Positions 10,063 to 19,621 of a stretch of DNA of 64,000 bases are shown here, piece after piece. The first letter of the stretch is position 1. The number at the start of each line of letters is the position of its first letter. The position numbers were made by a program, and so were the translations under genes. The DNA comes from Plantago ovata. Its lineage: Eukaryota; Streptophyta; Magnoliopsida; Lamiales; Plantaginaceae. The DNA is taken from assembly GCA_028274465.1 (NCBI GenBank), contig CM051457.1, forward strand, positions 27,129,313 through 27,193,312. The letters run 5' to 3'. The notes under the pieces are model-generated. The model ran no database searches and was not told the DNA's origin. It saw only the letters and a list, made by a program, of their open reading frames with translations.

Positions 10063-11954
10063 TTAAACAACCTCCATAGGTGTTTTAACAAGAATGCTAT
10101 TGAGGGTATTTAAATTTCTTATTCCAAGTCCGCCCAAGCTTTTTGGTTTTAACACTTGAATTGAAAGTTCAAGTGTTTTTTCAATAAAAATCCAATTCAA
10201 TCTATCATAAGCCTTTTCTATATCCAATTTGAGTGCAAAATGATGAGTCAAGGATTTTTTACTTCTCTTATTCATTGAGTGTAGTAGCTCATGTGCTACC
10301 ATAACATTATCACTAACGTTCCTATTTGGAACAAAAGCATTTTGAAATGGTGAAATGAGCTTTTCAAGAAGGGGTCGCAATCTATTCACCAAAATTTTTG
10401 ATATTATCTTATAGCTTACATTGCATAAGCTAATAGGCCTGTATTCTGATGGAGTCTGGCAGCTTGCTTTCTTCGGAATAAGAACAATAGTAGTTTCATT
10501 CATTTTTGGATCCAGGCAGCCAGTTGAGAAAAAATTCTTAATATACTCCATCATTTTTTCCTTTATAGTTTCCCAGTTGTCCAGATAGAACTTACTATTA
10601 AGTCCATATGGACCTGGTGCTTTATCTGTGGCAATATTTTTCAAAGCTTTTAGAATTTCCATTTCATCCACTTCATTGCATAGCAAATTATTTTCTTCTT
10701 TTGTTGCTTTCGGAAGGCTTATGTCCTCCAAAATTTGCAGGTTATATGATGGTTGTTGTGATTTTGAGCTAAAATGTTGGAAGAAGATCTTCACAATTTC
10801 AGCTTGATCACAAATCCATTGGTTCTGTTGTGTTTTAATTCCATGTATGTGATTTCTTCTTTTGTTATGAGATGCAAATGCATGGAAAAATTTGCTATTT
10901 GCATCTCCGTTTTTTATCCAGTTGGCCTTAGCTCTTTGTGCCCAGAATGTGGCCTTTTGTTTATGCAGTTTTGAGATGTTTTCTCTAACTGCAATTTCTT
11001 GTGGCCCCAAATTTCTTGGGTCCAAATGTAATCTTGAAGTAATGTCTGATCATGAATATCTTTCAATGTAGAAAGTGGCCAGTTCCTTGCCTCATTTCCC
11101 AACTCAGACAATGAATTAGAGAAATTAAAATCCTGCTGATCAGTTCTATCTTTCCAGAAATTTTTAAAGCAATTAGCAAACACTTTATCTTCACTCCAAG
11201 TATTATTATATCTAAACACAGGTCTATCCCTAGTAGTGGGCTGATCAGTTTCTACTAATAGGGCAGTGTGATCAGATAAATTTTTAGCTATGTTGAAAAC
11301 TTTATAGTTAGGAAAGGTTCTCAACCAGTCAAGATTATCGCGAGCTCGATCAATTCTACTACAAGCGTAATCATAAGAAAATTGACGATTAGACCAAGTA
11401 AACGTAGGGCCACCGTAGCCTAAATCAACTAATTTGCAATGATCAAGACAATTTCTAAATTTCATAATTTCATTCCACTTAGGGGAACCACTACTAATTC
11501 GTTACTCAGGATCAAGAATAGCGTTGAAATCTCCAGCTACAAGCGGGGGGCCATTAACTAAACTTGCATAAGAAATTAATTCGTTCCATACCTGAGGTTG
11601 TTTGTGGGCTTGTGCATAGTTGTATATTGTTATTAAATCTACCTCCTTCTGTCTGTGCCTCATTTTGATCTTGGAGTGAGCCAAGCGTGGATGTTGCTTG
11701 ACTATCTCCACTTTCATGTCCTCTTCGTTCCATAAGAACCAGAACCCGCCCATCATTGGTGTCTCAGGCGGCGGTGGGATAAATTCATGGTTCTCATAGC
11801 CAAAGCGTGTAGTATTAGTAGCTGCAGTTTCTGTGTCACATCTAGTATCCATAAAACATGCCATGACAGGCTTGTATTGCTGAATGTAGTTGTTAATTTC
11901 TTTAGATTTTTCCTTGTCTACCCCTCCCCTGAAGTTCCAGAATAGGAATTTCAT
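10063..11954 (-). pseudogene. LINE ORF2 (endonuclease plus reverse transcriptase), broken
   Basis: ORF2 starts MKFLFWNFRGG at 11954, a canonical plant L1 endonuclease start. The endonuclease follows with LVAGDFNAILDPE, after which an in-frame stop occurs (about 11502-11504). The same frame resumes with SSGSPKWNEI and continues to about 11030, where a frameshift moves reading into the RT frame. The RT segment shows the fingers region (YRPISLCNVSYKIISKIL, FVPNRNVSDNVMVAHELLH, LKLDIEKAYDRLNW). It then jumps from IEKTLE to a C-terminal segment (KSLGGLGIRNLNTLN). The catalytic FADD core and thumb are missing through an internal deletion near 10150-10165. It cannot encode active RT. Confidence 0.85.
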
Positions 11955-11964
11955 TGAATGTGGA

Positions 11965-13726
11965 TCAATTGCGCGGTACATTGTCCCGCTCTTTCCCTGT
12001 ATCAGTCCTTCGCTGACGCTTCGGAGATGTATCGGTGTGATCTTCGGGGTGATCTCTTTTGAATTTGGTTGGAGAACCACATTGTGTAGCAGATCCTCCC
12101 CCGACGGTTGTTGAACTGGTTGTGCCGCATATTGTAGAGTCAATCTCTTCTCTGCCTTGTTTATCTGGAATAGGATAGGTTCCTGGTGCAGTGGCCTGAA
12201 ATTTATCTCGTATGGAGCCATCCTCTCCAACATTCCGTTCACCTGTTTCTCCCTTTTCAGTGCTGCCTCCAGTATTTCCGTCATCAATGTTAGTTCCAAA
12301 GATACTGTCCCATTGTGGTTGTTCATCCCATCCTGAGCCTGTGGGGAAGTGTAAATAGTTGCTTCCAAAGTACTCAACAAGTTCATCGTCGTCTCCATCA
12401 AATTGTTCTCCTGAGAAAGGTGAGCTTGGTGGAGAGTTGTAGATGAGCTCTGTCCCTGTGTTTGGTTGTTGTTGAACAAGGTTTGAGAGTAAGGAATTTG
12501 GGTTAGGGTTGTGGACTGTGGGTGGTTGTGGAACTGGGCTTGGTTTTGAAACAATGAGGGGTTGAGCGGGTGGTTTTGGGTAAGTGCAGCGTTCAGAAAG
12601 GGTTGGGCTTGGGCTTCTCTGTTCCATTGGTTCATCCTGAAATTGCACGTCATTCTCACAAATTCCTCCAACTTTTGGGGGGTCAGTTGTAGCGTCGTTG
12701 GTTGTCAAGCATCTCTTCTCATCTGAGTGTGTGATGATTGTGCTACTCCCAGATTCAATGGGTTGTTTGAACAGCTCCTTTCCCGCCTTTGGTATTGGAT
12801 TAGGGTTTGGGGGGTTGAGATTTTGTGGCATCTGCCGAATCTCTGGTGGAGGGTTCAAGGGGTTGATTGGGGTCCCGTGGAGTATGACAGGGCTCGATTC
12901 CTGTACATTTGTTGGAGACGCCGGAATGGTGATGGGATTCGTCTGCGTTCCCTGATTTTCCACAAAGTTTCTGAGGTGCCAGTCGATCGCGTCGTTCAGT
13001 GCCATGTTCACCATCTCTGGGCTTGACTGGTTTCTTGTTATCGCCGGTGACAGTGGTGGAAAGGGAGAGCTCCTTGACGATAAGAGATTTTGTGGAGGTG
13101 ATGTTTGTCTGTTGGTGTTCCTTCCAATCAAATTCCCCATGGGATTTGTCATTTTTTCCTTCACTTTCTTTTCGGCTGGATGAGGTTTGAGGAGTAGAGT
13201 GAGTTAACTTAACTCTCTCTTGATGTTTTGTATTGACATTATTTGAATTACCTGTAGAAGAATGATTAACCTTTCTTCTTGAATTGTGTAAACTTTCAGA
13301 AGCCTGAGACTGTTGGATTTCTTTATTATTTTTCCAAACATTTGGTTGGTCATTTTCTGCAGGTGTATTCTTTTGTGTGTGCACGGTATTTTTAGGATCA
13401 GAGACTGGGATATCTTTCCCAGATTTTTCCTTGATGTAAGTAGCAGTTTTTGTCAGGGATGTTTGTTCTTCCCGTATTACTATACCAGTTGTTGTTTTCC
13501 ACATTGGTGGTTGATTAACCACTCTTTTCAGTTCCTCCATTTTTCCTTTTCCTTTTTGTTTTGTTGTATATGTGTCCTTGGTATATTGAGACTTTTTTAC
13601 CATTTCTTTGACCTCCAGGTGTCTGACTATGTTTGGAACCATTTTTCCTGTTGACAATATGCAAATTGTCATCCGCCGATTTTCCAGATTCTGATTATGT
13701 GTCTCTGTTTGTGACCACCTTGTCAT
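11965..13726 (-). pseudogene. LINE ORF1 (gag-like), frameshifted
   Basis: Two overlapping open frames make up ORF1. The upstream one runs from 13726 to about 13150 (rich in Lys, Ser, Thr and Asn). The downstream one runs from about 13164 to the stop at 11965 and is very Pro-, Asn- and Gln-rich, ending in a basic tail (SPKRQRRTDTGKERDN). The frame change near 13150-13200 implies an indel. No CCHC zinc knuckle was found. The stop of ORF1 lies 10 nt before the ORF2 ATG at 11954, a typical LINE ORF1/ORF2 junction. Confidence 0.6.
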
Positions 13727-14219
13727 GAGTCTTCAGGTTTTGTTCTTTCACTGTCTCATGTGAATTGTCTCTATCTCCTGATTGATCTTGCTGCTTTGGC
13801 CTTCATGAAGTTGCTTGGTTGCCATGTTAGCAGTTGCTTTTGGTGCTTCTTCTCTTACTGCTCCTTTGGTAGCTGTCTGCATCCTGCTCGTTTGGGAGCC
13901 TTGTACCTCTTTAGATGAATTTTTTTTTTTTTTTTTTTTTTTTTGTCTTTTTCATTATGTACGTACAGATTGAATTCGAAACTGGAAACTTGTTTTTGAG
14001 TTCCATGTTAGGAACAGAGTTTTTTCTTAACTTTTTGAGAATAGAACGTAGTTTACTCTTAGTATTTTTAGCTGGGGCTTTGTTGCCTGATGCACAATCT
14101 TTAGAATCTTTTTGGTTGAGAGATGTAGAGTGCGTAGTGAAAAGAGTTGTGTCTGGTGGAGGATCAGGTAAGGGTTTGGGTATATAGTCTTTCCTCGTTG
14201 TTGGGCTTGGGCTCTCCAT

Positions 14220-14889
14220 ATTAGAGAGAGGAAGCTCTAAAATTACTCGTTGGAATTGTCTGTTGATCGATTTGTTTATAATTCTTGTCTTTGTCAGACG
14301 AAATGCATATCACAATTCAGACATTTACGTTCAAATTAACATCGCTCGCCCTAACTCAATTAGCAACATTAATCCCCCAATAAACAAAAGCCAAACTTAC
14401 AGAGGAATCAGTGGAAAGATCCATCATTTCATGCCAAAAGGATACTTCAGCTCTCACAAAATTTATAACTGGAAAAAAAATCCAAAATAAATTAAATAAC
14501 TGATTCCATTAATTCATTTTTACATCTTAGAACATATTTATCCGTTTTTTTTATTCTATACGTTTGCTTTTGGATCGGAGTTTTAGGAGGTTTATATAAT
14601 GAGTGTAGTGTGTTGGTTTAGTGATATGACCCACAATAAACTTGTGAGATAAAAATTTGCCAAAAATATAAACATTATAAAATCTAAATAAACAGACAAA
14701 AATGGAATACGTATAGATTCCAGAATAATAGATGAGTAACATATAACTGAATATAACTGAATAGAGAGTATAAAAAGAGGCCAAGCATGGAAGGAGAAGA
14801 ACTGCTTTCTTCTCATTTGCACATAATTCATAAATGACTCGAAAAGTTATCGGAAGCCGAACTTGCATTCACAGTTGGCTTTGCTTACA
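14220..14889. other. Intergenic, no gene seen
   Basis: AT-rich sequence between the LINE and the NLR relic. Short open frames on both strands have no recognisable protein features. Confidence 0.5.
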
Positions 14890-15440
14890 CTAACTAACAT
14901 CATATTTCTCATGCAGGGACAAACAGAAATGATACAGGTAAAAGAAAAGTAACTGTTTGAAAATTTTGCTTAATGGAATGGCTTGAATAAACTTCATAAT
15001 ACTGAAGGAAATTAAACTGGCAATGGTACCTGGGCTATCATTACTCGAATTTGACACGAAACCTATCAGATGCCAAGATCTTGAGCTCCGTCTTCTTCTC
15101 CTCATAGGTCCCGCATGAAGAAGAACTTCAACTGTACAGTCATCATAACCCAACCTTTCTTGTTCATCCAATATTTTATTTGCTGATAAAAGAACATAAT
15201 ATTTGCATCTCTTCAACTGGATTGATTTAAGATTTAGTGATTCTTCGAAAACCTAAGGAATTTCCTCAAAATTATTCATGGTTCCAAGACTCAAATGCTC
15301 GAGGCAAGGGAAATGAGAACATTTCTCTACTCTCCAGGTTTCTAGTGCAGCAGAGTAATCTTCAATTGCCATAACTTTCAGATAAGCTGCATCTGTAATT
15401 TTCTTCTCTAAATCTTATACTTTGCGAATAAGACTCAGAG
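14890..15440 (-). pseudogene. NLR relic: CC-domain piece fused to LRR end
   Basis: Minus-strand sequence matches the neighbouring NLR gene (19622-22258) in two separate pieces. One is a bit of the N-terminal coiled-coil region (EKKITDAAY). It is joined directly to the last LRR region (TWRVEKCSHFPCLEHL, then a stop, then VFEESLNLKSIQLKRCKYY) and the C-terminal tail (YDDCTVEV...GPMRRRRRSSRSWHLIGF). The whole NB-ARC and most of the LRR are deleted. An in-frame TAG interrupts EIP-VFE at about 15255. Part of it also matches the relic at 50700-50800. Confidence 0.8.
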
Positions 15441-16329
15441 AAAATCGACAAACCAACTAAGCTTTATGAAATCGAGATTGTAACTCCGTTTTGTCAAAAA
15501 ATTTAAAGACAAAAAAAAATACAAATAAAAATAAAAATAAAAATAAAAAGAAGAAGGGAAATACCAACACTCATGATCACACAAATCTTTCTCAGCTCCA
15601 ATCTCAGAGGCTGTGAATTGCATCCGCACAAGACGATTCAGCAAAATGGAATGTAGATCTATTCATACTAAAAATTACATGCAAATACCCTATACAGATA
15701 ACTTTTATAATCTCAGGACTAGTTGATCAGGTCTGAGAATTGCATTCAGCACCAAACTTTAAACATGACTTGAATTCTCTAAAAACCATAAGTTGGGAAG
15801 ATTGTGAAGCAAAGTTCTATAACAGTATTACAGAAAGCCCGCAAAGAAGAAATCGTAGGGAGTTCAACATGAAAAATAGAATCAAAAGTGCGACTTCAGT
15901 AAGAGACATTAAATTAAAATTCAGAAAGCATCCTGGAAAGTACGGCCTGGATATACAGTACAGAATCATTAACATAGAACATAGAAGACCAAAATAAGGA
16001 TCATAAAAACTACAGTTGTAATTAGGATGTACCAAGAGCTAAACTAAACAATCCAACCAGCGATGTATGCTAAAATTCAAGACTCATCCTTATCAGCGCT
16101 ATCTACTGCACAACGGGGAACATATATGTATTACGTACAAAATAAATCTTTGCACACTATAAATTCCAGACTAACTGTTGCACAACAAATATACTGAGGA
16201 TCATCGTTCTAACAGATTGTGGAAAAAGTAAAAACTCATTATATGCATGGCAATATGTTACACAGGCAGCAACATTCTCATTATGTAAACATCCTATTGG
16301 GTAGGGCATTGATCTGTTCAGCAAATAAC
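15441..16329 (-). other. PPR 3' flank, duplicated at 49.6-50.4 kb
   Basis: No gene of its own is seen. Read on the minus strand, this stretch follows the PPR gene and matches, with indels, the plus-strand flank of the PPR pseudogene from 49616 to about 50400. Examples are the segments tttttatgatcctt, ggtcttctatgttc and cattttgctgaat. It marks the body of an inverted segmental duplication. An A/T-rich run at 15515-15550 is low complexity. Confidence 0.7.
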
Positions 16330-18138
16330 TCACATATCTTTTGGTATAAGCTTTTTAATCATATCTAGAGGAACTATATCTCCACCATCATTTTTGTAAT
16401 GATCAATCAACATGGAAACATTAGCCGCCTCAAGTGAGAACCCTTTACTTTCCATTTCCTCCAAGAGTGGTTTTGCCTCTAGCAGCTCATTGCGTTTCAA
16501 AAAACCTTTGACAATAATGTTGTATGTAGCATAATTAGGGTTGCAACCACGTATTCCCATTTCCAAAAGCATATCCTTTGCCTCTTTCAGATATCCATGT
16601 TGACAGAATCCTCCGATGATTGCGCTGAACGTCTTAACATTGGGCTGCAGACCTTTTGAAGGAAGTTTATTAAGGAGATCCATTGCCGTTTCAAATTTTC
16701 CATCTCCACATAATCCGTGAATGAGGGCACCATATGATGTTGTGTCTGGATTAACACCATTATCTTCCATCAACTGTAAAACTGAAAATGCATCTGTAAC
16801 TTGTTCATTTTTGCAAAGTCCATCTATCAACGAAGTGTAAGTCACGACATCAGGTGTTACATTGTGCTTTTGCATCTCATAGAACAGATTCCATCCGTCA
16901 TCACACCTTCCTGCAGAAAATAATCCATCTAGCATTGTGTTATAGGAAACTACATCAGTTTGCAATCCTACACGGGGGATTTCTAGGAAAAGTCTCCAAG
17001 CTTCATCAACATCACCCTTCCTACAATATCCCTTCAGTAAACTATTGAAGATGATGATATCCGGTTTAAGACCAGAATCCAAAGCCAGACTGAATGTTTC
17101 CATTGCCTTCGCCATCTCTCCTCGTAGACAATAACCATCAATCAATGCACCATATGAAGTAATATTAGGAGATATATTTCTTTGCCTCATAACTTCCAAA
17201 ACTTTCTCGGCATACTCAACCTTTCCTTCCTTGCAGAAGGCATCTATCGATATGGTATAAGTAATAACGTTAGGAAGGATTCCACGAGCCACCATGTCAT
17301 GTGAGAATTCTTTTGCTTCCATCCATCTTCCGGTATCACATAAACCCTGAATAGTAGAATTATATGTAACGGCATTGGGAGAAATACCCTTGTCAACCAT
17401 CTTGGAAAAGAATTGAAGAGCCTCATCAATCATTAGATCTTTACAGAAGCTATCAATAATAGCACTATAAGCTTGAACATCTGGTTTGCACCTTTGTTTT
17501 TCAAACTGCTCAAGTAAAATAAGTGCGGTCGGCCTATAACGCGCTTTGCACAACCCGTCGATCACAATGTTAAGTGTAACTTCATTATGTTGACATAGTT
17601 TCTCTGTGGACAACTTTTTAAACAGCCACTCAGCCTGGGTGACCTTGTTAGCAAAGAAGAGACCTTTGATGAGAGTATTGAAGGTGGTGACATTGGGTGG
17701 AATACCAGATTTAATAAAGATGCCCAAAACAGCGAAACCATGATTAACACTTTTAAGACGGCAGCAGCAATTAATAGCAATAGAGAGTGTGTACTCATCG
17801 TAAGCGACTTGACATTGACGCATTTTGTCGAACATGTGGAGTGCACAAGAGTAATTTTCCATTTTGACAACCAAATTCAACAGTTTGTTGAATGCATTAA
17901 TGTAGTGAAGTGGACGCATTCTGAGCATATCATTGAACAAAGAGATAGCATCACTGACCTTCTTTACATGGTTGAAATGCACATAGGTTTGAGGTATTGT
18001 GTCTCCTCGACTTGCAGTGTGGTTTGAAACCATGGAAGCTTGAATATTATGAGAAGATGATCTCACAACAATATTAATTCTGGTTGAAATCTTGCTGAAA
18101 ATTGCAGCACCAGCAAGAACATTGGTTTTCATCATCAT
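16330..18138 (-). CDS. P-class pentatricopeptide repeat (PPR) protein, RFL-like
   Basis: Single-exon frame of 602 residues, typical of intronless plant PPR genes. After a non-repetitive N-terminus (about 60 residues, basic and Ser-rich, plausibly a mitochondrial targeting peptide) come about 14 tandem 35-residue PPR motifs. They show the P-class pattern: VTTFNTLIKGLF, VTYNSTIQGLCDTGRW, ITYTISIDAFCKEGKVEYA, TSYGALIDGYCLRGEM and VVTYTSLIDGLCKNEQ. No E or DYW editing domain follows; the protein ends MIKKLIPKDM. Such proteins bind organellar RNA, and this subgroup includes fertility-restorer-like (RFL) members, which evolve by duplication. Two damaged relatives lie in the window (23840-24156 and 41500-49615). 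The RNA target cannot be predicted reliably by eye. Confidence 0.93.
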   Translation of the reverse strand: MMMKTNVLAGAAIFSKISTRINIVVRSSSHNIQASMVSNHTASRGDTIPQTYVHFNHVKKVSDAISLFNDMLRMRPLHYINAFNKLLNLVVKMENYSCALHMFDKMRQCQVAYDEYTLSIAINCCCRLKSVNHGFAVLGIFIKSGIPPNVTTFNTLIKGLFFANKVTQAEWLFKKLSTEKLCQHNEVTLNIVIDGLCKARYRPTALILLEQFEKQRCKPDVQAYSAIIDSFCKDLMIDEALQFFSKMVDKGISPNAVTYNSTIQGLCDTGRWMEAKEFSHDMVARGILPNVITYTISIDAFCKEGKVEYAEKVLEVMRQRNISPNITSYGALIDGYCLRGEMAKAMETFSLALDSGLKPDIIIFNSLLKGYCRKGDVDEAWRLFLEIPRVGLQTDVVSYNTMLDGLFSAGRCDDGWNLFYEMQKHNVTPDVVTYTSLIDGLCKNEQVTDAFSVLQLMEDNGVNPDTTSYGALIHGLCGDGKFETAMDLLNKLPSKGLQPNVKTFSAIIGGFCQHGYLKEAKDMLLEMGIRGCNPNYATYNIIVKGFLKRNELLEAKPLLEEMESKGFSLEAANVSMLIDHYKNDGGDIVPLDMIKKLIPKDM

Positions 18139-19621
18139 CTTGTTTCTTTCTTCAAGATTGATTTTTTACTTTGCTAATATGTTTCTGTTCTCAGTCACTC
18201 TATTGTTTATTTGAAGGGAAAAGGGGCAAATTTGTAAAAAATCTTGTTTCTGTAGATTCTAAGGGTAAATTGGTAATAAACAATATGACATTAGAGTTCT
18301 GGGTAAAATACTAAAATGTTATTTTTTAGTATATATTTCACATTTTTTTTTACAATTCTCATGTAACTGAGAGGTGCAATAGTTACACTCAAGATCGAGA
18401 GAGATAGATCACTGCGATCGTTGATTGAGAGGTCACAATTGTGAGGTTGAGCTTATTTGGAATTGAATAAATTAAGAATAGGGAATTGATGTGCATCACC
18501 CGGAGATGTAAGTTGTTAGAAAAATGTCATATATGGATCAATTACAAGCTGTCTGATATAATCATATGATACATCAAATTCTAATTCCAAGTTTGAAAAG
18601 TCACATCCTTGGAGTTAAGAACATACAATGTATGTATGAAGTATCAACGTGTTTTACACCATCCACAAGTCCACTTTCAGCTGCTGCGAAACTTATAATG
18701 TTCGGTGGTAGTATTCTAATAAAAAATCAGCACCAACAATCAAAAGTTAGTGATTTAAGCTGAACCATTCTATTATAAGCAAGAAGCCAAGAACAAAGGT
18801 GAGGTAGAACTGGATGGGGCATATATGAAAAGGACGGTGACTATCCAATTACCAAGAACTCACTCCTGCTTAAATTAAATGTGCAAGGACAAAAGGTGCA
18901 ATCGGTACTGGAATATAGTTTCTTTAGATTTAAAACAACACAATACATATGACTAAAGAATATACATATCTGAGGCAACTAATTTGTGTTTGTGATAATA
19001 TTAACAGAAAATCGGTTATTGATGGATCCTTAAAGATAGAGGTGGTAGAATGAACGGAAAAGACAAGAAAACAAGTAAAATAACCTGGATTCGTATTCGA
19101 CCGCAGATCCTACTAGCACGATCACGTACTAGGCCTAGTGATTAATAAGAATATTAATCACTCGCTAGAACTACCTTCCCAGTTTTACGGTATAATAATG
19201 TTAATCTCCCCGAGCCGTAACGGTATAATAATGCACAATGCCTCAATTTAGAGATGAACTCACGAGTTTATTGACTGGAATGAAAAATAATGAAGTCTTA
19301 CATGGATATTTAAAGGAATGATAACGGGCTAAGCCCAACTAATAGAATATTCTGAAAATCTAAATAATGGGTTAAGTCCAACTAAAATAAAGTTCTAGAA
19401 AACATAAAATAAAAGAAAAGGGCCTAGGTTGCCCTAACCCTAGCCGCCGCCGGCGCCTATGGGTGGGATCGCATCCACAGATACTCCATGGCAGACCAGG
19501 TCCATGTAGGTGTCCATCAGTTATGCAGTTAAATGAATGTTTTATGTTTACCTGGTCAATATCGAACATGAAACCTATCGGATGCCAAGCTCCAAGCTCT
19601 CTTCCCCTCCTCATCGGCCCA
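18139..19621. other. Intergenic, no gene seen; possible unidentified insertion
   Basis: No supported gene. From about 19080 to 19480 the composition changes and short motifs recur (acggtataataatg twice near 19189-19233; gggctaagcccaacta and gggttaagtccaacta). It has a GC-rich end (agccgccgccggcgcc at about 19442). This looks like an inserted element, but no terminal repeats could be fixed. Sequence at 19545-19620 still resembles the C-terminal coding end of the neighbouring NLR family in another frame (RRGRELGAWHPIGFMFDID). Confidence 0.4.

Larger units (their letters stand above)
9945..14219 (-). mobile_element. Decayed L1-type non-LTR retrotransposon (LINE)
   Basis: On the minus strand this region holds, in order, an ORF1-like region, an apurinic endonuclease domain, a reverse transcriptase domain and a short C-terminal remnant. 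It is therefore a LINE of the plant L1 clade. The 5' boundary is uncertain; continuous coding-like sequence reaches about 14219 (start MESPSPTTRKDYIPKP). The 3' end stops inside coding sequence next to the 16S fragment, with no 3' UTR or poly(A) tail recognised. Stops, frameshifts and an internal deletion make it non-autonomous. A 23-bp T run at 13921-13943 lies within the 5' part and is not its tail. Confidence 0.85.

Noticed and set aside
12698..13654. Plus-strand frames of 85-113 codons
   Set aside because: They are complements of the low-complexity LINE ORF1 and show no independent features.
13921..13943. T run as the poly(A) tail of the LINE
   Set aside because: The LINE is on the minus strand and its 3' end is near 9945. 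This A run (minus strand) is at the 5' side, so it cannot be its tail. It may be a microsatellite or the tail of another element.
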